Shown here piece after piece: positions 57,766 to 64,000 of a DNA stretch of 64,000 bases. The translations under genes and the position numbers were made by a program. The stretch covers positions 1,488,001-1,552,000 of the forward strand of contig NZ_CP061312.1 in NCBI RefSeq assembly GCF_018688155.1, in the 5' to 3' direction. Position 1 is the stretch's first letter, and each line of letters opens with the position of its first letter. Below the pieces are notes generated by a model, which worked only from the letters and a program-made list of their open reading frames with translations, did not search any database and was not told where the DNA came from. The DNA comes from Polynucleobacter sp. AP-Sving-400A-A2. Lineage in GTDB: Bacteria; Pseudomonadota; Gammaproteobacteria; Burkholderiales; Burkholderiaceae.

Positions 57766-58350
57766 ATGAACAAAACCCTAAAACTGGTATTTGCTGGCGT
57801 AATTTCTGTTGCTGCTACTGCTACTTCCGCCCAAAACGTTGACAACTGGGTCAACTCAAGTGGTTTATCTTGGAAAAACGGTGACGGCACTTTGTGCTGG
57901 CGTGATGCTAGCTGGACTCCTGCTACTGCTGCAAAGGGTTGCGATGGCTTCCTGGCTCCTAAAGCTGCTGCTCCTGCTTCAAGCGTTACTCAAAGCAAGA
58001 TCACATTGCAAGCTGACACACTCTATGACTTCGATAAAGCAACATTGAAGGCAGAAGGTCAAGCAACTTTAGACAAAATTGCTAAAGACTTAAGTAAGAT
58101 CAAATTGGAAGTAATTATTGCTGTTGGTAACACTGATAGCGTTGGTACTGATGCATACAATATGGCTCTTGGCCAGCGTCGTGCTCAGTCAGTTAAAGCT
58201 TACTTAGTAAGCAAAGGTGTTGATGGTAGCCGTATTTACACAGAATCAAAAGGCAAGAGCAATCCAGTTGCAAGCAATGCAACTGCTGAAGGTCGCGCTA
58301 AGAACCGCCGCACCGACATCGAAGTTGTTGGTACAGCTGCAGTTAAGTAA
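57766..58350 (+). CDS. Small OmpA-family outer-membrane protein
   Basis: A 194-aa exported protein: signal peptide about 1-22 (MNKTLKLVFAGVISVAATAT), a short tryptophan- and cysteine-containing region (WVNSSGLSWKNGDGTLCW; Cys44 and Cys59 could form a disulfide), a short Ala/Pro linker, and an OmpA peptidoglycan-binding domain (about 78-188; FDKATLKAEGQATLDKIA and NTDSVGTDAYNMALGQRRA, then RAKNRRTDIEV). There is no eight-stranded barrel. This architecture is common in small-genome betaproteobacteria. Its GAGGA ribosome-binding site is eight bases before ATG, and a strong terminator follows, consistent with high expression. Divergent from gyrA. Confidence 0.93.
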   Translation: MNKTLKLVFAGVISVAATATSAQNVDNWVNSSGLSWKNGDGTLCWRDASWTPATAAKGCDGFLAPKAAAPASSVTQSKITLQADTLYDFDKATLKAEGQATLDKIAKDLSKIKLEVIIAVGNTDSVGTDAYNMALGQRRAQSVKAYLVSKGVDGSRIYTESKGKSNPVASNATAEGRAKNRRTDIEVVGTAAVK

Positions 58351-58368
58351 TTCTCTTTACTTGTAAAA

Positions 58369-58394
58369 AAGCCCGGTTCTGCCGGGCTTTTTTA
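58369..58394 (+). terminator. Terminator after the OmpA-like gene
   Basis: AAGCCCGG (58369-58376) pairs with CCGGGCTT (58382-58389) around a TTCTG loop and runs into TTTTT. A strong GC-rich rho-independent terminator. Confidence 0.9.
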
Positions 58395-58451
58395 TTTCCG
58401 CTATATTCGTAATTAATCTATTCCAACGCGCTTACCGCGCTATTTATTCCT

Positions 58452-59141
58452 ATGAACGTCGATCAATCTGAAATCGCTAAATTTAGTGCCCTAGCCCATC
58501 GCTGGTGGGATCCCCAAAGCGAATTCAAGCCTTTGCATGCCATCAACCCCCTACGCCTGAATTGGATCAAGTCTTTTGTTGATCTCCAAGGCAAGAAGGT
58601 TCTAGATGTCGGTTGCGGTGGCGGGATTCTGGCGGAGTCGATTGCCCAGTCAGGGGCTGACACCTGTGGCATCGACTTATCCGAAAAGGCCCTGAAAGTC
58701 GCTGAGTTACATGCTCTAGAGGTAGGCGCCATCCTCAAATATCGCTCTATTTCAGCTGAAGCTCTGGCTGAGGAAGAGCCAGAACAATATGACGTTGTGA
58801 CCTGTATGGAGATGCTTGAGCATGTGCCAGATCCTTCATCTGTAGTCCGTGCCTGTGCAAAGCTGTGTAAACCAGGTGGCACCCTCTTTTTTAGCACTCT
58901 GAACCGCAATCCCAAGTCCTACTTATTTGCCATTATTGGCGCTGAATATATCTTGCGACTACTCCCCAAAGGTACCCACGAATACGCCAAATTCATTAAG
59001 CCTTCTGAATTGGTCGCATTTACCCGTCACGCCGGATTAGAAATGCTTGGCATGAAGGGGATGACATACAACCCCATCACGCAAGTCTACAAATTGGGAG
59101 AGGATGTGGATGTGAACTATATGATAGTTGTGCGTAAATGA
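58452..59141 (+). CDS. ubiG: Ubiquinone biosynthesis O-methyltransferase UbiG
   Basis: SAM-dependent enzyme doing both O-methylations of ubiquinone synthesis. The 229-aa protein has [25 protein letters not shown] at its start, the SAM motif [20 protein letters not shown], and the middle [12 protein letters not shown]. The C-terminal [11 protein letters not shown] is typical. It overlaps gph by four bases, an arrangement preserved widely in betaproteobacteria. Confidence 0.96.
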   Translation: MNVDQSEIAKFSALAHRWWDPQSEFKPLHAINPLRLNWIKSFVDLQGKKVLDVGCGGGILAESIAQSGADTCGIDLSEKALKVAELHALEVGAILKYRSISAEALAEEEPEQYDVVTCMEMLEHVPDPSSVVRACAKLCKPGGTLFFSTLNRNPKSYLFAIIGAEYILRLLPKGTHEYAKFIKPSELVAFTRHAGLEMLGMKGMTYNPITQVYKLGEDVDVNYMIVVRK

Positions 59142-59815
59142 GTAGCGGGTTAGTAAGTCCTTACAAGGGCATCTTTTTTGATCTGGATGGCACCCTTGCT
59201 GACACAGCTCCAGACCTTGTCGCAGCTGCTAACCAACTTCTCGTCGCTCGCAATCTTCCACCTATGCAATATGAGGTATTACGTCCCCGTGCTTCGGCAG
59301 GGGCTCGTGGGCTGATTAAAGGGGCATTTGGGATCGATACCGATCATCCCGATTTCATTCCGCTTCGAGATGAGTTCTTCTCAAATTATGAAAAAGCACT
59401 CATAGTCAACAGCATCATTTTTGATGGTATTGACCACTTGCTTGATCAATTAGATGGCGCAAAGCTACCTTGGGGCATTGTTACCAATAAAAGCGAGCGC
59501 TTTACCAATCCCCTAACTGAGTTAATGGGCTTACGCCAAAGAGCAGCATCAACAGTTTCTGGTGACACCACCCCTCACTCAAAACCCCATCCTGAACCTA
59601 TCTTGCACGCGGCTAGACTCGCCAATATTGACCCAACTAAATCGGTATATGTCGGTGATGACATTAGAGACATCGTGGCAGGCAAGGCGGCGGGTATGAA
59701 GACGATCGCAGCAGCCTATGGATACTGCGGCTGTGAGGAGCCTCCAGAGGCCTGGGGTGCGGATTATCTTGTGTACCACCCAAAAGAATTAATGGAAATC
59801 ATCTTCCCGCAGTAG
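59138..59815 (+). CDS. gph: Phosphoglycolate phosphatase-like HAD hydrolase
   Basis: HAD hydrolase, 225 aa, with motif [14 protein letters not shown], motif II GIVTNKS, Lys in SKPHPEP and motif [15 protein letters not shown]. Cap-domain style and linkage to ubiG are those of Burkholderiales Gph, which clears 2-phosphoglycolate. A MupP-like role (removing MurNAc-6-phosphate phosphate in cell-wall recycling) is a real alternative, because that is what the ubiG-linked homologue does in Pseudomonas. Confidence 0.88.
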   Translation: MSSGLVSPYKGIFFDLDGTLADTAPDLVAAANQLLVARNLPPMQYEVLRPRASAGARGLIKGAFGIDTDHPDFIPLRDEFFSNYEKALIVNSIIFDGIDHLLDQLDGAKLPWGIVTNKSERFTNPLTELMGLRQRAASTVSGDTTPHSKPHPEPILHAARLANIDPTKSVYVGDDIRDIVAGKAAGMKTIAAAYGYCGCEEPPEAWGADYLVYHPKELMEIIFPQ

Positions 59816-59884
59816 GGAGATAAAAAGATAACAAGCAATTTAGGGGCAAGCGCCTTAAAATAGAGCTTCCAATGCATGAACTCC

Positions 59885-60243
59885 GGGGTCGACATGGTTT
59901 CGACGTGGATTACAAAGCATCAAGGGCATACCGAGGACCCGTTATCTCGTAAATCAATGGGAATGTAATAACTGCAAACGACGAACGTTTCGCACTAGCC
60001 GCTTAATTGCGGTTGCCCCTGAACTGATTCTCTCTTGGGTCAGCTAGCGAAAGCTAGATCAGGGTCATTTACAAGAGATAAGATCATTTCATGTCACGGG
60101 GAATGATTCGAAAACTTAGTGAATCGCCAGCGTGGAACATGTCAGTCTGTGACTAGCTAGCTAAATTAAATGATATGACTAAGTATGTAGAACTTGTTGT
60201 AGAGGATTTGCGGACGCGGGTTCGATTCCCGCCGACTCCACCA
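59885..60243 (+). ncRNA. ssrA: Transfer-messenger RNA (tmRNA)
   Basis: Rescues stalled ribosomes and tags the unfinished peptide. The 359-nt RNA has a tRNA-like ends pairing: GGGGUCG (59885-59891) with CGACUCC (60233-60239), discriminator A and encoded CCA at 60241-60243. Base 3 is G paired with U, the alanyl-tRNA-synthetase identity element. The T arm GGGTTCGATTCCC precedes the acceptor end. The resume codon GCA is at 59974 and the tag frame ends with TAA at 60004-60006, encoding ANDERFALAA. A TAAAAT at 59856-59861 may be a -10 box. Confidence 0.97.
59974..60006 (+). other. tmRNA proteolysis-tag reading frame
   Basis: GCA AAC GAC GAA CGT TTC GCA CTA GCC GCT TAA within ssrA encodes ANDERFALAA. 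With the non-encoded alanine this gives AANDERFALAA, whose LAA end is the ClpXP recognition signal. Confidence 0.95.
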
Positions 60244-60264
60244 TTTTGAAGTATGTAACAGTCT

Positions 60265-60297
60265 AACGCCACCCACCAGGGTGGCGTTTTTCTTTTA
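60265..60297 (+). terminator. Terminator after ssrA
   Basis: AACGCCACCC (60265-60274) pairs with GGGTGGCGTT (60279-60288) around an ACCA loop and is followed by TTTTCTTTT. A long 10-bp stem makes this a strong rho-independent terminator for tmRNA. Confidence 0.92.
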
Positions 60298-60514
60298 GAT
60301 AAAGGGCTGTACGCCCATTGTGGTCTTTTTAGATTCTGCTGTATCCAAATACGCTGGGGGTATTATTGGGGGTATCAGAGCAAAATCGAACAGAGTCAAA
60401 AACATGGTTGGGGGTATTTCTGGGAAGCTTACGGATTAAAGGGATTAAGAGCTTCGTCAACCTAAATGCTTCTAGAGCATTGTTTTACCGCTAATTAATA
60501 GGGGTTTTAATAGC
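60298..60514. other. Non-coding stretch after ssrA with GGGGGTAT repeats, possible integration scar
   Basis: The stretch between the tmRNA terminator and the Fic promoter has no supported gene. It holds three direct copies of GGGGGTAT (60356-60363, 60368-60375, 60410-60417); the first two are 12 bp apart. A stop-free frame covers 60333-60494, reading ...YPNTLGVLLGVSEQN... then ...KTWLGVFLGSLRIKG..., but it has no good start or ribosome-binding site. The 3' end of ssrA is a well-known integration site for tyrosine-recombinase elements, and GGGGGTAT-rich DNA next to such sites resembles the leader of integrase genes as I recall them. No integrase or duplicate of the ssrA end is present, so this is a suspected relic. 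Confidence 0.4.
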
Positions 60515-60544
60515 TTGACTCTTTATTAAAGAATACTTTAATAT
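60515..60544 (+). promoter_or_regulatory. Promoter of the Fic gene
   Basis: TTGACT (60515-60520) and TAATAT (60539-60544) form a -35/-10 pair with an 18-bp spacer. Transcription would start near 60551, giving a leader of only about 22 nt. An 18-bp palindrome fills the spacer and overlaps the -10 box. Confidence 0.65.
60525..60542. promoter_or_regulatory. Palindromic operator 1 of the Fic gene
   Basis: ATTAAAG-AATA-CTTTAAT: perfect 7-bp arms around a 4-base centre, lying between -35 and -10. A protein bound here would block RNA polymerase. Confidence 0.65.
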
Positions 60545-60554
60545 ACATATTTAC

Positions 60555-60572
60555 ATTAAAGAACTCTTTAAT
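60555..60572. promoter_or_regulatory. Palindromic operator 2 of the Fic gene
   Basis: ATTAAAG-AACT-CTTTAAT, with the same 7-bp arms as operator 1 and only two centre bases different. Its centre is exactly 30 bp (about three helical turns) from the centre of operator 1, so both lie on the same DNA face. It ends immediately before the ATG at 60573; no clear Shine-Dalgarno is present beyond AAAGAA. Confidence 0.65.
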
Positions 60573-61721
60573 ATGAATCGAATAACTGGTGCCTACCTTA
60601 TAACGACCACCCTTAGCGAACCCGTTAAGGCATTTATTCCTGCGCCGCTGCCACCTAAAGATCCAGCGCTCTCACCTACCTGCTATGTAGAACAGAATCA
60701 GGCTGCTGAGCTAGCATTGGCGCGCCTATCTGGTGTAACAGGTTTAGTGCCATCGATTGATTGGCTGCTTTATGGCGCCATCCGTAAAGAGGCTTTGCTA
60801 ACCTCCCAGATTGAAGGTACACAAGCCACACTTACCGACTTATTTGATGATGAAGCCGGCTTAGATATTAAGAATGCTGATGACATTGAAGAGGTCACCA
60901 ACTACATGCAAGCCTTTCGGTTTGTTAGGGAAAACTTGCGCGATGAGGCTGGTCTACCCATAAGTGTTCGTCTTTTATGTGGCGCCCATCAGCTACTTCT
61001 CAATGGCGTAAGGGGTACAGGCAAACAACCTGGTGAGCTTCGTAAATCCCAAAACTGGATTGGTGGCACGCGGCCGGGTAACGTAATGTTCGTTCCGCCA
61101 CCAGCAGATGAAGTGCCTCAGCTTCTAGCCAATCTCGAGCAATTTATTCACAAGGAAGATGATGGTCTACCGCGTCTGGTAAATATCGCCCTTGCGCATG
61201 CCCAGTTTGAAACCATTCACCCATTCTTAGATGGTAATGGTCGTATTGGCCGCTTATTAATTGCAGCATTGATGGAATACTTTGGCTTGTTACCAGAGCC
61301 TCTGATGTATTTAAGCTCTTACTTAAAAGAACATCAAATGGAGTATTACCGTTTACTTGGCGCCATCAGAACTGAGGGTGATTGGGAGTCCTGGGTAAGC
61401 TTCTTTTTAGAAGGCATTACTGAAGCAGCTACGTCAGCCGAAAGAGGAATCATTGACGTGGCATCTAGAGTGTCAGCTGATAGGCGTCTGTTGCTTGCGT
61501 CTCAAAGCGCAAGCCCTGCAAGCTTGCGTCTCTTTGAATTGTTACCAATGATGCCGCGCTTTACGATTGATCGTATTAAGGCAGAGCTAAAGACAACCTT
61601 TCCAACTGCGAACGCTGCCGCTAGAACTCTAGAGGGACTTGGGATTGTTACTGAGGTCACAGGCCAATCTCGCAACCGCAGTTTTAGCTATCAACCTTAC
61701 ATTGATTTGATTTCAAAATAA
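60573..61721 (+). CDS. Fic family protein AMP-transferase with N-terminal inhibitory helix and C-terminal winged helix
   Basis: Fic-domain enzyme expected to transfer AMP from ATP to a target protein. The 382-aa protein has a Fic_N region (about 1-95) carrying the inhibitory motif TSQIEG (Thr77, Glu81, Gly82), so it is a class II self-inhibited type. The active-site motif HPFLDGNGRIGR is complete at 216-227, and a NWIGGTRPGNVMFVPPP flap is at 161-177. About 315-375 looks like a winged helix (TIDRIKAELKTTFPTANAAARTLEGLGIV). The gene stands alone after ssrA and its promoter has two palindromes, which suggests that the protein regulates itself. The target is unknown. Confidence 0.9.
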   Translation: MNRITGAYLITTTLSEPVKAFIPAPLPPKDPALSPTCYVEQNQAAELALARLSGVTGLVPSIDWLLYGAIRKEALLTSQIEGTQATLTDLFDDEAGLDIKNADDIEEVTNYMQAFRFVRENLRDEAGLPISVRLLCGAHQLLLNGVRGTGKQPGELRKSQNWIGGTRPGNVMFVPPPADEVPQLLANLEQFIHKEDDGLPRLVNIALAHAQFETIHPFLDGNGRIGRLLIAALMEYFGLLPEPLMYLSSYLKEHQMEYYRLLGAIRTEGDWESWVSFFLEGITEAATSAERGIIDVASRVSADRRLLLASQSASPASLRLFELLPMMPRFTIDRIKAELKTTFPTANAAARTLEGLGIVTEVTGQSRNRSFSYQPYIDLISK

Positions 61722-61739
61722 GGTTGATATCAAATTCGA

Positions 61740-63491
61740 TTAACGCTTCGGCGTTTTACCAACGATCTTCACTGCCCTCAAGAAATCAAAGTCAACGCCC
61801 TTGTCTGCTTGCGTGACTGTATCTAAGAATAGCTTTAGGTAGCCACGCTCTGCAGTGGGCTCTATTACTGGATTTGCTTTTGCACGCTTAGCCAACTCTT
61901 CATCGGAGACCAACAAACTAATCTCACGATTCTTTACGCTCAAACGGATGCGGTCACCATTATGTACAAACGCCAGTGGCCCGCCAACTGCAGCCTCTGG
62001 AGTGACGTGCAACACAATGGTTCCGAACGCCGTACCACTCATGCGCCCATCAGAAATTCGCACAATATCTTTTACACCAGCACGAGCAAGCTTCATCGGA
62101 ATCGGAATGTACCCCGCTTCAGGCATACCGGGTGCGCCTTTGGGGCCAATGTTCTTCAGCACCAAAATATCATCTGCTGTTACATCTAAGTCTGGACTAT
62201 CAATACGATTGGCTAGGTCTTCACTGTTTTCAAACACAACAGCGCGACCCTCATGCTCCATCAGTTTTTCATTGGCCGCTGATTGTTTAATGATGGCAGC
62301 ACCGGGCGCTAGGTTGCCATGCAACACTGCAATGCTGCCACGTGGATAAATCGGGTTATCGAACTTCCGCACTACATCTTGCTTAAAGCTTGGTGGGGCT
62401 GCATCAATCTCTTCACCTAAAGTGCGACCCGTTACCGTCATCGCATCGAGTTTTAATAAAGGCTTAAGTTCACGTAGCAGCGTGGTCATACCACCAGCAT
62501 CATGGAAGTTCTCCATGTAGTGATCACCGGAGGGCTTCAAGTCGACCAATACCGGCGTCTCATCACCCATCTTATCGAGTGCATCCAAGTCAATCTCTAG
62601 ACCCATGCGACCAGCGATAGCAGCTAAATGTACGATGCCGTTAGTCGAGCCACCAATCGCTAATAAAACACGCATTGCGTTTTCAAAAGCATCTGCTGTT
62701 AATACCTTATCAATCGTTAAGCCATCTTTTGCCATTTGCACAGCGCGAGTACCAGTCTCTTCTGCGATCCGAATACGGTCGGCAGTGACTGCAGGTGGTG
62801 TTGCTCCACCAGGCACAGTCATACCAAGGGCTTCAGAAATACAAGCCATCGTGCTAGCAGTACCCATGACTGAGCAGGTACCTACACTGGCTACTAATTG
62901 ATCATTCACCTCATCTTTTTCAGCTGCGTCAATTTCGCCAGCGCGGAATTTCCCCCAATAGCGACGACAGTCAGTGCATGCACCCACACGCTCACTTCGA
63001 TGGGAGCCTGTCAACATGGAGCCAGTAATCAACTGAATTGCCGGAAGACCGGCAGAGGCAGCACCCATCATTTGAGCAGGTACGGTTTTATCGCAACCAC
63101 CAATCATCACCACCGCATCCATCGGCTGAGCACGCAACATCTCTTCTGTATCCATTGACATCAGATTACGCAAATACATACTGGTAGGAGCGGCAAAGCT
63201 TTCATGAATCGAGATGGTGGGGAAATCCATCGGCAAGCCACCAGCCAACATCACGCCACGTTTTACAGCCTCAATCAGTTGCGGCATGTTGCCATGACAG
63301 GGGTTGTAAGCACTGCCAGTATTGATAATGCCAATGACGGGGCGGTCCAGAGCACTATTGGTGTAGCCAGCACCCTTGATAAATGCTTTACGCAAAAACA
63401 AGGAGAAGCCTTTATCACCATAACTGGTTAAGCCCTTACGTAAACCACTCTCTGTGGGCTGTTTTTTTTCTTTATTTGAATTACTTGTCAT
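61740..63491 (-). CDS. IlvD/Edd family dehydratase (sugar-acid or dihydroxy-acid dehydratase)
   Basis: Iron-sulfur dehydratase of 583 aa. Three conserved cluster cysteines are Cys65 (NPCHGNMP), Cys133 (GGCDKTVPAQ) and Cys206 (GTCSVMGTASTMA), and Lys135 follows the second as in the carbamylated-lysine enzymes. IGGSTNGIVHL, LRGNLAP-like LHGNLAPGAAI, and RISDGRMSGTAFGTIVLHV are family features. The pattern around Cys206 and the length fit L-arabinonate-type dehydratases better than classical IlvD, and the neighbouring uptake receptor suggests catabolism. Annotation as ilvD would be plausible but less likely. Convergent with the Fic gene; the N-terminus is Lys/Glu/Ser rich. Confidence 0.85.
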   Translation of the reverse strand: MTSNSNKEKKQPTESGLRKGLTSYGDKGFSLFLRKAFIKGAGYTNSALDRPVIGIINTGSAYNPCHGNMPQLIEAVKRGVMLAGGLPMDFPTISIHESFAAPTSMYLRNLMSMDTEEMLRAQPMDAVVMIGGCDKTVPAQMMGAASAGLPAIQLITGSMLTGSHRSERVGACTDCRRYWGKFRAGEIDAAEKDEVNDQLVASVGTCSVMGTASTMACISEALGMTVPGGATPPAVTADRIRIAEETGTRAVQMAKDGLTIDKVLTADAFENAMRVLLAIGGSTNGIVHLAAIAGRMGLEIDLDALDKMGDETPVLVDLKPSGDHYMENFHDAGGMTTLLRELKPLLKLDAMTVTGRTLGEEIDAAPPSFKQDVVRKFDNPIYPRGSIAVLHGNLAPGAAIIKQSAANEKLMEHEGRAVVFENSEDLANRIDSPDLDVTADDILVLKNIGPKGAPGMPEAGYIPIPMKLARAGVKDIVRISDGRMSGTAFGTIVLHVTPEAAVGGPLAFVHNGDRIRLSVKNREISLLVSDEELAKRAKANPVIEPTAERGYLKLFLDTVTQADKGVDFDFLRAVKIVGKTPKR

Positions 63492-63527
63492 AAATCATTC
63501 TTTAACTTGAAAAAATAAATGGTTTTT

Positions 63528-64000
63528 TTACTCAGCTTTGATATCAGCTTCTTTAATGACTTTTTCCCAACGCTTCACCTCAGCAGCCAGCAACTCGGCT
63601 GATTTCTTGGGATTGGTTGGCGCTGCAGCGTAAACACCCTGCTTTAAGAATGCTTCCTTGACTTCGGGATTGAGTAATAGTTTGGCGATAGCACTATTTA
63701 ACTGATCCACGATAGGCATGGGTGTACCGACTGGCGCTAAAACACCAAAGGTAGAGCTCACTTCTAGCGCAGGCATGCCAGATTCAGCGGTCGTTGGAAC
63801 ATCAGGCAACATCGAAATGCGTTTTGCCGTTGTCACCGCTAAAGGACGCAATTGCCCAGCATTGATAAATGGTAATGCAGCTGGAACAGTTTCCACCATC
63901 ATGTTGACTTGTCCTGCAACTAAATCAGTCATAGCTGGGCCGCTACCCTTGTATGGCACGTGCGTGATTTTGAGACCCGCTTCTTTTTGGAAAATTTCTG
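63528..64000 (-). CDS. Tripartite tricarboxylate transporter (Bug) substrate-binding protein, 5' part cut by window edge
   Basis: C-terminal half of a Bug-family periplasmic receptor. The reading frame continues to the window edge, with FQKEAGLKITHVPYKGSGPAMTDLV, where HVPYKG is the family hallmark. VETVPAALPFINAGQLRPLAVTT and the LPDVPTTAESGMP segment are also diagnostic. A GTG inside the frame (63957-63959) is not the start because the conserved sequence runs upstream of it. The gene starts outside the window. It lies 36 bp upstream of the IlvD/Edd dehydratase gene, so it may import that enzyme's substrate or a related acid. Confidence 0.93.
   Translation of the reverse strand, partial: EIFQKEAGLKITHVPYKGSGPAMTDLVAGQVNMMVETVPAALPFINAGQLRPLAVTTAKRISMLPDVPTTAESGMPALEVSSTFGVLAPVGTPMPIVDQLNSAIAKLLLNPEVKEAFLKQGVYAAAPTNPKKSAELLAAEVKRWEKVIKEADIKAE

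Noticed and set aside
60333..60494. Open frame of 54 codons after ssrA
   Set aside because: No good start codon or ribosome-binding site; treated as a possible relic and not a gene.
60244..64000. Second copy of the tmRNA 3' end as an attR site
   Set aside because: I looked for a repeat of the T-arm/acceptor sequence in the following 3.7 kb and saw none, so no bounded island is reported.
1..64000. CRISPR arrays, rRNA genes, tRNA genes, insertion sequences
   Set aside because: No spaced repeats, rRNA, transposase or tRNA cloverleaf other than the tmRNA ends was recognised by reading; a covariance-model search would be needed to exclude a missed tRNA.

Overview
The window looks like chromosomal DNA of a small-genome betaproteobacterium of the order Burkholderiales, most likely Polynucleobacter or a close relative. 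This is inferred from gene order and protein character (acpP-fabG-fabD-fabH-plsX-rpmF-yceD; gyrA-serC-pheA-hisC-tyrA-aroA-cmk-rpsA-ihfB-lapB-ugd-hldE-hldD-cysM; rpsP-rimM-trmD-rplS), very tight packing, moderate GC and a tmRNA tag ending ALAA. No database search was possible.

Layout. 1-4.4 kb: minus-strand fatty-acid initiation and elongation cluster with ribosomal protein L32. 4.4-9.2 kb: yceD, maf, an RsmI-like methyltransferase, an S49 peptidase, a HAD phosphatase and a large-subunit pseudouridine synthase. 9.2-12.3 kb: RNase E behind a roughly 370-nt, visibly structured leader whose Shine-Dalgarno sequence lies in a hairpin. 12.3-15.7 kb: molybdenum-cofactor genes moaA-mobA-moeA plus a small membrane protein (mog lies apart at 23.9 kb). 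15.7-19.6 kb: a 2-hydroxyacid dehydrogenase, a ferredoxin/ferredoxin reductase pair, and thyA-folA. 19.6-29.1 kb: a secreted amidohydrolase, an orphan TRAP receptor, PmbA, oligoribonuclease, a Ste24-like protease, RsgA, a CobD-like membrane protein and a NUDIX hydrolase. 29.1-31.4 kb: rplS-trmD-rimM-rpsP. 31.6-32.6 kb: two small envelope proteins. 32.6-38.9 kb: a fatty-acyl oxidation cluster (acyl-CoA dehydrogenase, both ETF subunits, acyl-CoA ligase, and a deacetylase-family protein). 38.9-46.8 kb: MltB, CysM, a ComEA-like protein, LPS heptose genes, UDP-glucose dehydrogenase, LapB and IHF-beta. 46.8-57.6 kb: rpsA, cmk, the aromatic/serine biosynthesis operon and gyrA. 57.7-59.8 kb: an OmpA-like protein, ubiG and gph. 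59.9-60.2 kb: tmRNA. 60.2-64 kb: an accessory segment with a possible integrative-element scar, a Fic AMP-transferase, an IlvD/Edd dehydratase and a truncated tripartite-tricarboxylate receptor.

Most of the window is core metabolism in co-directional, often overlapping operons. The parts least explained by standard annotation are the rne leader RNA and the segment after ssrA. In the latter, GGGGGTAT repeats suggest a former integration event, and a Fic gene carries two near-identical 18-bp palindromes, one across its promoter and one abutting its start codon, which suggests autoregulation by the protein's own C-terminal winged helix.
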